From the NCBI GenBank assembly GCA_964016875.1, contig OZ024719.1:72487224-72551223 (forward strand): DNA of 64,000 nucleotides, written 5' to 3'. The notes under the pieces are model-generated. The model saw only the letters and a list, made by a program, of their open reading frames with translations, did no database searches and was not told the DNA's origin. Each line of letters starts with the position of its first letter. Positions within the stretch are counted from its first letter, which is position 1. Origin of the DNA: Fallopia convolvulus (lineage: Eukaryota > Streptophyta > Magnoliopsida > Caryophyllales > Polygonaceae). This document shows, one piece after another, positions 44,204 through 55,073 of the stretch. The position numbers were made by a program, and so were the translations under genes.

Positions 44204-47200
44204 ATGGATGTCAAGGAGAACATTACTTCAGGACATAGAGTTGTTGGAGAAGAAGCACCGTCGAATTATCAGGCTGCACCTACTAGACCCGAGAATCTTC
44301 AAATGACGGTTATGCCCTCAGTGACTGCTCCTATGGGATCTGGTATGGGTGGTATAATGGAGAAAAAGAAGAGGGGAAGGCCGAGGAAGTATGCCCCTGA
44401 TGGTTCAGTTACAGGCGCATTGTCGCCGACCCCCATTTCTTCATCGGCTTCACCATCAGCAGGCGCGTACTCCAGTGGGAAGCGGGGTAAAGGGCGATCA
44501 GGCAATTCAGAGACGAAGCATAATCATAATTCTGAGAAGAAGAGTATGAAAACTAATCCTTGAAACATGCTTTATTTAGTTTGTGTCTCATTGATCAAAA
44601 GTCAGAATCTTTGCTAGTCTACTAGTGAAGATCTAGCATAATTTTTCAATTTGGTTTAGGAATGCAATGTGATTTTCTTTTCTAATTAGTAGAGATATCA
44701 TGAAATCTTATATTGAATCAATGAACCTTCTGAAAAGTTGCATGTATTAGTGTAAGGTGGATACAATTTGACTAAGAGAGGTACTTCTATCTGCATTAGT
44801 TGACATAATCTATTCAGAAAGAGTGATAATTTGATATCCGCCTGATGTTTGCAACTCTATTTTTGCAAACATATCTAGTGTATTGCCTGAAATTGCTCGC
44901 TTCTCTTGCAACAATTCAACCTTTCATCTCAAAATGCTCTACCATGTTTCAAATTCATGTTTTTCTTGTTGATTAATGTTGCTATTTTCCCTTGCTTTAG
45001 AAATCTAGTTGAGGTTACATTGCTTTCTGGATACTGCTATACAGATACTCTAGTGGATAATATAATTATTTGTGGATCCTTTCTTCTAATAGTTTTTGTA
45101 AATTCATGTAGGCAGAGGAGGAGCATCTTGTGATGGTGTTCATTTCACTCCTCATGTCATTACTGTTAATGCTGGCGAGGTATGTTAGGCCTTTTTTCTC
45201 GGGTGTGGTATTTACATTCTAATAAGGAAATCATAAAAAGAACTCATCAATTTATATCTTATAGGAAGATAGATTATAAACATAGTGCTTCCTTTTCATG
45301 AGCATTAATTTTTGCTAGACATCTCTTTATAAAATTGACCAACCCCTACATTAAAGTGACACTTCATCCGCCAAATCAATTGATTTGTATGCTCCCCTCA
45401 GCTTCTCATCTAGTACTAGTTAGGACCACATCCAATCTGAAAATATCAAGTCAGAAGATTATGAACTTCTAAAACACAACTTATTGGGAATATGTTGTCC
45501 CAACAATGAATTATTAGGCTTCATCTTAAATTTGTAGCAGAATTGGTGTTTCTATGGCAGTTTATTATACCATACTACAAAAGATTGAAAGAGTTTTGTA
45601 GTAATTCTGATATAATTTGCTTGTATAGGATGTGACAGCAAGGATTATATCATTCTGTCAGCAAGGGCCAAGAGCTATTTGCATTCTTTCTGCTAATGGA
45701 ACTGTGTCTAATGCCACGCTTCGCCAATCTGAATCTTCTGGTGGTACTTTGACTTATGAGGTATGCAATTTTTCAATGCTTTGATTCTCAAAACAACACA
45801 TGCTCAATCAAAATTCCATGTCAATTCTTTGTAAAAACAAATTTGACCTGCGATCTCTCCAACTTTCAACATCACCATGCTTATCTTAAAACTCCTACTT
45901 CACATGGACATACTGTAAAAAATTGACTTGTCTTTGGCATTTTTCAAATCCACCTTTTAAATCAATTATCCTTTCCTAGCAATGATAGGGTTCATAGCAA
46001 ACATACACAATGCAAGTCACAAGTTGCTCTCATATTTTTATCATGTATTATCTCTTTGCTAGTGCCTATTTCATATCACCTCTTAAAGACAAAAGTTGAG
46101 AATTTTTGCATTGCTCTTCTGCAAAGTAATCTCAGAAAAAAAAGTTGAGAATGAATTCTGAAAACTGGCACTTGGCAGAAAGATGCTTTGCTATGCTCTT
46201 CATAAAAAATGTGGATCATTCTCTTGCAAAGCTTTTCCAAATCTTTCTTCCTTACAAATTCTAAAACTGCAGATGAAAAATTAAATCCTCCTAAAAGTTA
46301 GAAAAATAAATATTCATTCCTCTTCTTTAAACGTAAGTAGCTCAGCAAGTATAAAACATCAGAACAGAACCACACAACTTTGGCTGGAAAATCCAAAAAC
46401 TGAAAACCAGAAGAGTATATATAATGACAAAAGCCATTCTTGATCACCTGCCTTGTGCATTTCTGATCCAGGATTGTAATCCATGGCTACAGTGGAAAGA
46501 CAAAGGTACAATAAGTCGACTGAAGAATTGTGTGGCTGATGTTAAAGAGTGAAGCTGACTTATTGTACCTTTGTCAAATATATGCTCAATTAAACTTCTA
46601 TCACATGAATTATTTTGAAAAACCCCGCGTCTAATATAGTCTTTTTTCCAGCTCTCGATTAAAAATCTCCTTGTGTGTATCCACAGGGACGCTTTGAAAT
46701 TGTAAACTTGTGCGGATCATTCACTCCTACCGAGAGAGAAGGCACGAGGTATAGAGCAGGTGGATTGAGCGTCTCCTTGTCCAGCCCGAACGGTCAAGTT
46801 GTTGGCGGATGCGTTGCTGGCTTGCTCGTGGCTGCCGCTCCAGTTCAGGTAAATTAAAATGCCTTACATTTTAAATCAATCTATACTTTTAATCATTTTC
46901 CATGATCATGACACATATATAATTATTGGGTGAACTGCATTTTTTTTTGTTCATTAGATAATTGTTGGAAGTTTTCTACCAAGTAGCCAGCCTGAGCACA
47001 AGCCTAAGAAGCACAAAAACCATCCTCCTGTTGTTTCTCAATCAGTTGCTCCTCCTGCTCTTCCTCCTCCTGACAAGGATGATGACGTCAGCAACAGCCA
47101 GGGGAGGACCATGACTGGACCCTCGTTGCAGACGATCACGCCCTTCCCATTCGGGCGAGATGCCACCTGGCACGGCGCGCACGCGCATCATAGCATGCAG

Positions 47201-47251
47201 GATTCAAGACAAGCTACTGATATCAACATTCCATTGCCTGGTGGAGGGTAA
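44204..47251 (+). CDS. AHL: AT-hook motif nuclear-localised protein (PPC/DUF296 domain)
   Basis: Exons: 44204-44543, 45112-45179, 45629-45760, 46687-46848, 46958-47251; 331 residues with consistent phases. One AT-hook, KKRGRPRKYAP (RGRP at 57-60), binds the minor groove of AT-rich DNA. A basic linker (GKRGKGRSG) follows. The PPC domain then runs from FTPHVITVNAGEDVTARIIS through QQGPRAICILSANG, ATLRQSESSGGTLTYEGRFE and GGLSVSLSSPNGQVVGGCVA to VQIIVGSFLP; it mediates trimer formation and partner binding. The tail is Pro/His-rich and ends NIPLPGGG. AHLs regulate chromatin, growth and flowering. The exon 1 donor is inferred (GAAGA|GTATGA); an alternative, CGGG|GTAAAG at 44487, keeps the same phase but removes 19 codons. 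The last codons could instead splice at 47249 to 47348, adding MQ-stop. Confidence 0.9.
46499..46575. repeat. perfect 19-bp hairpin in AHL intron 3
   Basis: GACAAAGGTACAATAAGTC (46499-46517) and its exact inverse complement (46557-46575) are separated by a 39-nt loop. No mobile-element ends are obvious around it. Confidence 0.8.
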
Positions 47252-47359
47252 TAACTAAACCAATTTAACCTCGCTCTCTTAACATTTTTACTCATTTTTA
47301 CACAAATTTGATTTTTAACTCTTGTGTGATTTTGGGGAAAATTGCAGGATGCAGTGAAG

Positions 47360-47999
47360 ATGGCTGACTTGTAGAGATATGGTATGCTAGGAATATGAGC
47401 AACTCATTATTGTTGTTGTTATTAGGATGTAAGAATTTATGCAATTGATCAATTTTCTGGACTTTAATTTTGCCCCCTTGTACACAAGTTTGTGGTGATG
47501 TAGGATTAATGAAATGTTGAATTAGGGGATGCTAATGCCTATGAGATTTTAGATGACTTTTTTTTGGGTTTTGTCTGTTGTATTGTATGGATGTAGTATG
47601 TATGATCAATTCAAGTTTAAGAATATGTAATAGTACTATGTGGTTTTATTAACTTTCTTAAACATGCAAATTATTAGCCTTTTTGCCATATGGTATTCTG
47701 TGTAATGACATTTCATGGTCATTAGAGGTTCAATTTGTTTTAGTCTTGTCTAAATTGGCATTTTGACATCATAAATCATGGGGCTTGTTCTATTTGATTA
47801 GACTTGGACGTTTGATTTCCGCTGAAGTATAGTATCATCATTTGATAGTTAATTATGTGGGGGCATGAATGTACGTGGTTCTAGCCTGATTAGCATGAGG
47901 ATTATTGACTTGTTTGAATTCATTCAACAAAATGTGCATATATCAATTGCATGCATGAATTGGATGGGATAGTGTTAGGAGGTATGAGAGATTTTGACG
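47360..47999. other. AHL 3' flank, no gene recognised
   Basis: AHL 3'UTR followed by AT-rich DNA. No features are supported. Confidence 0.5.
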
Positions 48000-48620
48000 A
48001 GTCAGAGTGGGTTGATGAAAGCCGGTTTTACCTATTCATGGTCCTTGTTGGCTGGGTCACGAGTCTAGGGTTTGTCAAAAAATTATGTATATCAAAATAG
48101 GTACTAAATTAATTGGTTGATATATAATTGTGAATATACATATCATTCATTCACCTGATTGAATCATGAGTAGGCATGGGTTTGGTTCCGGTTCTTCGGA
48201 ACCATGGAATCAGAACCGAAATCGGCCTTGGGCCGGTTCTCCGGTCCCGGTCCCGGAAATATAAAAAATAAAATAAAAAAGTCTAAATTTTTACCGAATG
48301 AAAACCTCGGTCGCGGTTGTCATTCCACTGTTACGCTATTTTTATTTTTTTATTGGTGGAACCGGCAGTTTCACCCGGTTCCGGAACCGCCGATTCTCCG
48401 GTTTCGTGGAACCAGAACCCATGTCTAATCATGAGTTCGAGGTTTGTCGTCGAAGGTGGATTATTCCTCGCTATAAAAAAAGTCTTGTATATCAAAATAT
48501 GTACTAAATTGGTTAATATGTAACCGTGAATATACATATCATTCATTCACCAAATTAGTGGTCCTTTTGACTGGATCACGAGTTTGGAGTTTGTCGCCTA
48601 AGGTGCATTGTGATTAAAGG
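48000..48620. repeat. ~150-bp unit in two to three imperfect copies
   Basis: TATATCAAAATAGGTACTAA ... TATCATTCATTCACC (48085-48155) recurs at 48490-48552. The block GG(G/A)TCACGAGT(C/T)T(A/G)G(G/A)GTTTGTC appears at about 48055, 48430 and 48575. A MITE has inserted between copies one and two. Confidence 0.65.
48171..48427. mobile_element. hAT-like MITE with perfect 8-bp target duplication
   Basis: Left end TAGGCATGGGTTTGGTTCCG; right end, inverted, TAGACATGGGTTCTGGTTCC. The flanks ATCATGAG (48163-48170 and 48428-48435) are identical. The core is rich in GGTTCCGG and its inverse. Confidence 0.85.
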
Positions 48621-49058
48621 TTTCATATATATACACACGAATTCAAGTGCCACTATTATATTCGGAACTTGCAAACTAAACTTACCAAAAGATTACAAAT
48701 TGCTTTTAGATATGAAAAAGGCATCATACACTCATACATGATGGACTAACTTCATTATATCTTATAATAGAGTACGTAAGACATTCTTAATTGTTCTTGT
48801 AGTTCAATCCTATATATAAACATTAACTAGTCAACCAATATTAAGAACAAAAGAGGTCTCTTTTATGCTTAAACTTGCAGGAAACTCTTCGGAAATATCT
48901 TGAAAATTAATCTCTCGCTTTCATTCTCCATATATGTGCTAGCTGCCAACATATGTAAGTACAAGAATTTATAAGCACTTATGTGGAATGATAATAACAT
49001 TTATACTTCAATAAACCCACTCTATACGCCTGCACTTCAGCAGACCAATTCAAACTTA

Positions 49059-49211
49059 GGCCCCCGTTCGGCAGTAGCCGAATTGGGAGCAGATTCAGCT
49101 AGCTGGAGCGGAAAAATGAGCGGATTCAAGAAGCTCCTCCTCACAAGCTTTTTCAATTTCCGCTAGCTGAATGGGTAAAAAAGCTCCCGCTACAAGCTGC
49201 CGAACGGAGCC
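49059..49211. mobile_element. Tourist-like (PIF/Harbinger) MITE
   Basis: 153 bp. The left end is GGCCCCCGTTCGGCAGTAGC and the right end, inverted, is GGCTCCGTTCGGCAGCTTG. It is flanked by TTA on both sides (49056-49058, 49212-49214), the 3-bp target of PIF/Harbinger transposases. Confidence 0.85.
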
Positions 49212-49402
49212 TTAATTCCTTTCAGAAAAATTCATTTTAAGACCCCTCTCTTTTCATTTCTTCATAAAATACCCTTTGACCATTACATTACTTAGTCTAT
49301 ATATAGTGTCAATCACCATTATATAAGCTTTCAAACCCAATAAAATCTCTATTTTCGAAAAAAACTTGTGCTTAGAGAAGGATCAATTAGCTAGGCCAGC
49401 AT

Positions 49403-49735
49403 AAAAAATGATGGTGATGATGTTGTTGACGAGGCGAATGATGATGGGCATCATCGCCATGGCAGTTGCAGCCAAGACCAAGAGTACGTTCATGACGATG
49501 ATGGTGTCCATGATCATGACGATGATGGCCATGTCGATGGTGATGAGGGTCATCATGAAGCTGATGAAACTGTTATGGAGAGGAGGATTCAGGATGTTGT
49601 AGGGCAATTAAGCAAAGAGTCTCTACTTCAAGAAGGTAGGACAAGTTTCAAATCTATATCATTGATGTGTATTCATGATTTGGTATCACAATATGGTCTT
49701 TGCAAACTCGATGTAAATAAGTTGTTTTGTAGAAT
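49403..49735 (+). pseudogene. Asp/His-rich coding fragment, unknown
   Basis: A frame from 49403 reads NDGDDVVDEANDDGHHRHGS, then DDDGVHDHDDDGHVDGDEGH, then ERRIQDVVGQLSKESLLQEG and onward to MGLL-stop at about 49735. A TAG lies just upstream in frame and no ATG precedes the Asp/His part, so it is either a last exon (acceptor-like CTAG at 49395) or a relic. TATA-like TATATATAG (about 49296) and a 3'UTR-like downstream region suggest a formerly transcribed unit. The overlapping Met-rich frame (MMVMMLLTRRMMM) is probably its shadow. Confidence 0.3.
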
Positions 49736-49907
49736 GGGATTATTATGATGTATGAAATATGTTATGATGTAAGAATTAATAATGAAGCCCTTTGTGTAAC
49801 TTGGTTACTTTTAAGGTACATATTTGGGTTTGTATATCACAGTTATACAATGTTGATTGTTTAGAGTGAATCATGGTTTTAAAGGATTCCTAGTATTTGG
49901 AAAAACA

Positions 49908-49975
49908 TCTTGACACACCAGATTCCGCTGTAGCAAAACCTCGTGAGTCAATATTGTTGTTGTTGTTGTGTTGTA
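49908..49975 (+). mobile_element. retroposon 3' end with (TTG)n tail
   Basis: CATCTTGACACACCAGATTC CGCTGTAGC ... TCAATATTGTTGTTGTTGTTG matches 29500-29545 apart from the triplet used in the tail. Confidence 0.5.
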
Positions 49976-49985
49976 GACTTGTAGC

Positions 49986-50184
49986 TAGAGATGGACACGG
50001 GCCGGGCTGGGCCAAGGCAGGGAATCCGAACCCAGGACCGATCCGGTTTTATACTGGGCTGAAGCAGGCCGGGCCGGGTTTTCTAATGCACCTAAAAAAA
50101 ACCGGGCCAGGCCCTTTTCTCCCGGGCTTTTCTCTCCAACACGGGACCAGCCCACGGCCCTGCCCGCATTCCCGTCCATCTCTA
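49986..50184. mobile_element. GC-rich hAT-like MITE with perfect 8-bp target duplication
   Basis: Left end TAGAGATGGACACGGGCCGG; right end, inverted, TAGAGATGGACGGGAATGCG. The flanks CTTGTAGC (49978-49985 and 50185-50192) are identical. The core is made of GGGCCGGGC / GCCCGGCCC-type arms. The open frames on both strands are by-products of this composition. Confidence 0.85.
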
Positions 50185-50875
50185 CTTGTAGCACATCATT
50201 CTTTATCTTTAATTGGGTCAATAGGCCAAAACCCCACCTTGTTAATGCTTGTTTTCAGCAAGTCACCTCATAATTTATAGTCAAATGTCATTTTTATGCT
50301 TTAGGCAGAGATGATTTCTACTAAAATGTGTCATATGTGCACAATTATTGTACTGTGTTACCTATGTATCATTTTCTTTAAAAATATGTGAATGAAGCTA
50401 AAAAGGCTTTATCCAGATCTTATTCATTAAAGTGAGAGTTCTGCTACGTCAAGACATCAAAGTTGTCAGCTCCCACTTTCATCATCCAATTCTTCGTAAG
50501 AGTACTCACTAATAATTGAATTGATTCAACACAAAGCAATTCAGATTCACTCAAGAAATCAACAAGATTCCTCCAGCATTCCAAAAGAATCTAAACTGGA
50601 AGTAATCCCTTCTTGTGAAAAAAACAAAAAACAAAAAGAGAAGAAAGACAAGGATATGCCAATAAGTGATCTAAAAACTTGAAAGTGTTTCTTGAAGGAG
50701 CTAAATTTTTCAAAGATACAAACAAGTCTACACGAATCCAAGCCCCTTCATACTGATCTCAGATACGCAAAGAAATCAAATTTCAGGTCCTACCAAAGCA
50801 AATCCCATTGAGTATAGTTTTAAACATAAGAAGCCAGCAATACTTTATGAGAATAGATAGTGACGTTACGAGAAC

Positions 50876-53434
50876 TCAATCCTTCCTCAGGTCCATGTAT
50901 TCTCTACGCATACCCTCTGCGTTCAGGATGACCAACTCCAGCTTGTCTCCCTGCCATGACACAAACCCAAAAGAATGTTGCATCTTAATATTGTGTTTCA
51001 CTAAAAGTAGTCACCAACTCTTATTAAATCTAAGATTGTAGTCACCAACTCTTGTATATACAATTGAAAAGCTCTTGTTAAGGTAACATGGAAAATAAGA
51101 TTTTTCAGACAAAACTTCTAGCTTTCAAGAGTTAAGACAAGGTTTCATGGTCAATTCCCTGTGAAATAAGAAAACAAGCACCATGACTCTAAAAAGAACA
51201 AAGTGGTTTTGAACTTTGAAATTTCTGGCTACAGCCATGTAGTCAGACCACGTTTCTGAGAAAAACATTATCCTTTCTGAGAAGGGGTTTCTGAAACAAG
51301 TAGGTGCAATTGCGATGCACTGTTTAGATAAACAAAGACAGAAACCAGTAGTATCAGATACTTACAGTGTAAATGTCTCTCTCAGTTGCAGATGCAAAGG
51401 CAGTTTTCACCAGATCAATTGCTTCTGATTCAGATAGAGGAGTTACAGCATCCTGGACACATTGTTAAGACTTTCAGTCACAAACTCATAAACTAAACTT
51501 TAACAGATTCAATACTCAAAGAGTGATCAGGGGAAAAAAACAGGAGAAAAGTAAGTACCACGGCAGGCAACAAGAGAGGGCTGGGAGACTTAAGCTGGTT
51601 ATCCAGGAAAGGCATGATGAGCTTTGCTCCAGAACCTTGAGAACTGTATCCAACCTTCTCATATGAGCCAACAGCATCATATGTGAAAACACAGCCCTTA
51701 CCTGAAGAAAGATAAAAGGGTTTATTTTGTCAGTATTGCTGATTCTGTTAGTAGTTCATAATTGCACAAAAGTATCTGAGGGAATTTGAAAACAAGGCGG
51801 AGGTGGTGGAGTTTGTCAGAATGATGAGCACTCCAATAAAAAAGAACAGAAATTCAGCTTAATCTTTGGGGGCGAGAAAAAATAAAATGCAGATGAATGA
51901 TAGTACAAGGATATTTACCTTCATTGTCAAGTCCACCCAAGACATTGAAAGCATAGTAGGGGAAGAAACGCTTATAGTAAAGCGTGTTCGATAAGAGTTG
52001 GGCCATTGCCGGACAACTCATCTGTTTATTGTGTTGATGTTGATAGATCTGAGAGAGAACAAGAAGATCAGATTCATGTATAGATTTTCTACACGAGTAG
52101 ACTTATGCAGCATTTCATATGTTTTAGACACGCATATACCAGAACATGTTAGGTTATTTAAAAAAAAATTCAGTACGTATTTCAGGGTATGTGCATATAT
52201 AGATTATAGAGTGCTCCACAGTCTTATTGATTAGTATAATATTGAAGGCTTTTTTCATAGCTTAAAAAGATGTAGAATTTCACCAGATGCCTTGCTGACA
52301 GATGCTTCTGTAAAGCTCTCACATCTGCTTGAAAGCCTGAAGAAGCTAAAAAGGCTTTGTCAGCTCTGCAAGATGAAAGAAAAGAACAGTTAGATAAACC
52401 ATTATTACAAGGAATACTATTGAAACAAATATATATCATCAATCACCATGAATTACTTCATATAGCAACATGAAACAAGATAGTGAAAAGTGAAACAAAC
52501 ATTTAAGAAATATACTACATGTAACATTACAAAGTGCTCTGCTCATACAATTAAATAAACTTCATGATGGCAAACAGATGAACAAACTAGAATTTCAAAT
52601 CTACAAATACACAAGGCCCTAAAACACAAATCAGCACTGGCGTGAGCCCTGACTAGCACTTCTTTGTGTACCCATAAAAGCAACTATCCCCATCCTTTAA
52701 GGATTTTTAGGAAGCTCTTATCATGACTTAAGTGAGAACCAAACCAGGGCTTGTTGAGCTTACTAATCGTAGAACCCATGTCACATCAGATACTTGCAGG
52801 CTCAACACATGAGGTGCTTCCATACCATAACTAACACAAAGTAAGTTTGCCCTGTGATCGTGTCAGAATAGTACTACAGTGCAGCCTCAGCTGAGTGACT
52901 TCAGCTCACTTTACTAAGGAATCCTCATTCATTGCAATAAAACCCCTACAAATGTCTCTTTCCACAAATTTCATCTTCAGATTCGATCCTACACTCACAT
53001 TTTGCTGTCTATAACTTCAGTCAGCATGATTTTATCGAAGCAGAAGACGCCAATCATCTAAATCCCTAACAGATGTATCGATTCTAATCTAAATCCCTAA
53101 CAAATCAACCTATGAATCAAATTCAGAAAAATTTGAAGCAGGAGAGAAGATCCTTACAGTTTAGCAATCTTGGAGTAGTCACGAGTGAGGATGTTGTATC
53201 CGGTAGACATTCGGGTATCGGCGGCAATGACACAGTAATCGGAACCGGCCACAGCTACACAGGTTCTGAAATTAACCAAAAAACAATAAATTGCAAGAAT
53301 TTTTCAGTGGATCAAAGATTATTCGAAGCGAATGGAAATCGCTGAGATAGCGAGAAACGATTGAGAGTGAGGGAGAAGAGAGATTACCCGCCGTTGAAAT
53401 CATAGGGAGACCAATTTGCGTGTTGCTTCGACAT
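50876..53434 (-). CDS. PBF1: 20S proteasome beta-type subunit PBF1 (beta6)
   Basis: Minus-strand exons: 53434-53388, 53265-53158, 52365-52284, 52048-51919, 51701-51559, 51452-51366, 50950-50876. The total is 223 residues plus stop, exactly the plant PBF1 length. It begins MSKQHANWSPYDFNGGTCVA and has AGSDYCVIAADTRMSTGYNI, FLASSGFQADVRALQKHLSA, NKQMSCPAMAQLLSNTLYYK, FPYYAFNVLGGLDNEGKGCV, VTPLSESEAIDLVKTAFASA and the ending EYMDLRKD. The subunit is one of the seven beta-ring members of the 20S core. Beta6 is non-catalytic, and the Thr17 after the short propeptide lacks the active-site set of beta1, beta2 and beta5. It acts in protein turnover in cytosol and nucleus. No abnormality is seen. The open frames at 52224-52442 (minus) and 53112 onward only run past splice sites. 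Confidence 0.97.
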
Positions 53435-53639
53435 GGTGATTCGATCGAACGTCGAGAATTGGGGGAGAACAGATTTGAGATGAGAGAAACTAGGGTATTT
53501 GAAGGGAAAGTCGATGTCTCCGGGGAGGTTTTCTTCTTGCTCAAGCAGGAACCTTTTAAGTTGAGCCCAATTTGGGGATTTGACAAATAAAGGAAATTAA
53601 AACATGAGCGTCGGATACCCGGATGCATTATAAAGCTTT

Positions 53640-55060
53640 CTACAAAGTTTTTAATTTGTTGAAAATTGACGAATTCGTGTTTTTATTTTTTAATTATATT
53701 TTTTTGTATGTTTTTTTTATGAAGAAAGAATTCGATATATCAGAAAAATATGATAGATCGAGACGCTGACAAAAATTGACAGTCGGAGAATTCGATATGA
53801 GAAAACAAACATCCCACACATGTTAACTCGAAAAGACAATATAAAAGTACACACTTAAAAAGGAGTGTTAGAACCAGAATTGGGGAGCTTCTAGAGAAGT
53901 AAAAAGTACAAAACGTCACAAGGAGATAAACGAAGACGATAACTGAAAAGAATCCATAAGACGAGGTCTTAGGAATAATGTAGATTGTTAGTATTTAGTT
54001 TTAAATCTCATCCTTTTTTGTCAAGTAAAGAAATGATGATAAACTTATTGAAAAATCGAATTCTAAAGCATCCGTTAAATGAAATTCTCATGATTATATA
54101 TAGTTTTCAAATTAAGATTGTTGGAATTTGAAAAGGGTTCATATTTGTAATTAGACCCGTATAAAAGCGGATTTGGGATGGATTTGGATCAAACTTGAAG
54201 TAAAAATTCAAGACACGAGTCATTATTGAGTTCAGGCCAAGTCTTTGTAATTCATATTTTTCTTGTCCAAGCTTACTAAAATTTATTAAATTCAAGCTAA
54301 CCTTCCTCTAAAAATATAAGTAAAGCGTTTATCCTCAAACATAAACATATGAAGAGATATAGAACATTGATAGCAATCTTAGTCTAATCTTGTGTTTTAT
54401 ATCTCATACAAGTATACAACACAATTAGTTATAAAGGTCATTTGCTCCAACATTGAAAGTAATATTCTTATAATGATTTTTTATAATAAAAAAATCAATT
54501 TTTTATTGGATTTTATTTGTTTAGAATTTTATAAAGTTTATTATTATTTTAGGAAGTACGCTTATTATATAATCTAAGAATACATTATAAAAAACTTCTT
54601 GAAAAAAATCCTGCAAAATAATTTTATTCCGGTTTTTCAATTAATGAAGGAAAATTTGATTTTTTCTATTATTTTTAAAACTAAATAATTTATGGTATTA
54701 TTTCTTATAAAAAGTATTTTTTTCTTAGAAATAGGTGAAAAGTGTATTTCAAAGTCAACAAAATATCTTATTTAAAAAAATAGAGCAATATGGTGTTATT
54801 TATTTTGGAAAGAAAAATTAAAAAAGTGGGTTTTGAATAAATAAATTATATTTTACTGAAATTTTTTAGTGTTGGGTTTTAAAGTAGGAAGCAAGTCCGC
54901 CGAAGCAGAAGAACGTGCTTAGCTTCTCTTGAAAGCCGGAGGTAGACGAACAGGCGCGAAGAAAAACCTCAAATTTGCCGTTTGCTCTCGTTCGTAGAGG
55001 AGAAGGAAAAGTTAAAGAAGAAAAATTTATCCGCTATTTGCCCGGTTCAATTTGAAGATT
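53640..55060. other. intergenic between PBF1 and KU80
   Basis: AT-rich and without recognisable genes. The last ~170 bp (GGAAGCAAGTCCGCCGAAGC ...) is probably the KU80 leader. PBF1 and KU80 are divergent, with 1.6 kb between start codons. Confidence 0.5.
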
Positions 55061-55073
55061 TAACACCCTGAAA

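Noticed and set aside
49408..49602. Met-rich 64-residue frame beginning MMVMMLLTRRMMM
   Set aside because: Generated by GATGATG repeats; the Asp/His-rich frame over the same bases is more protein-like. Neither is firmly supported.
52224..53628. Minus frames of 72 and 118 residues and plus frame of 77 residues in the PBF1 region
   Set aside because: They are exons read through into introns or the 5' leader of PBF1, or shadows.
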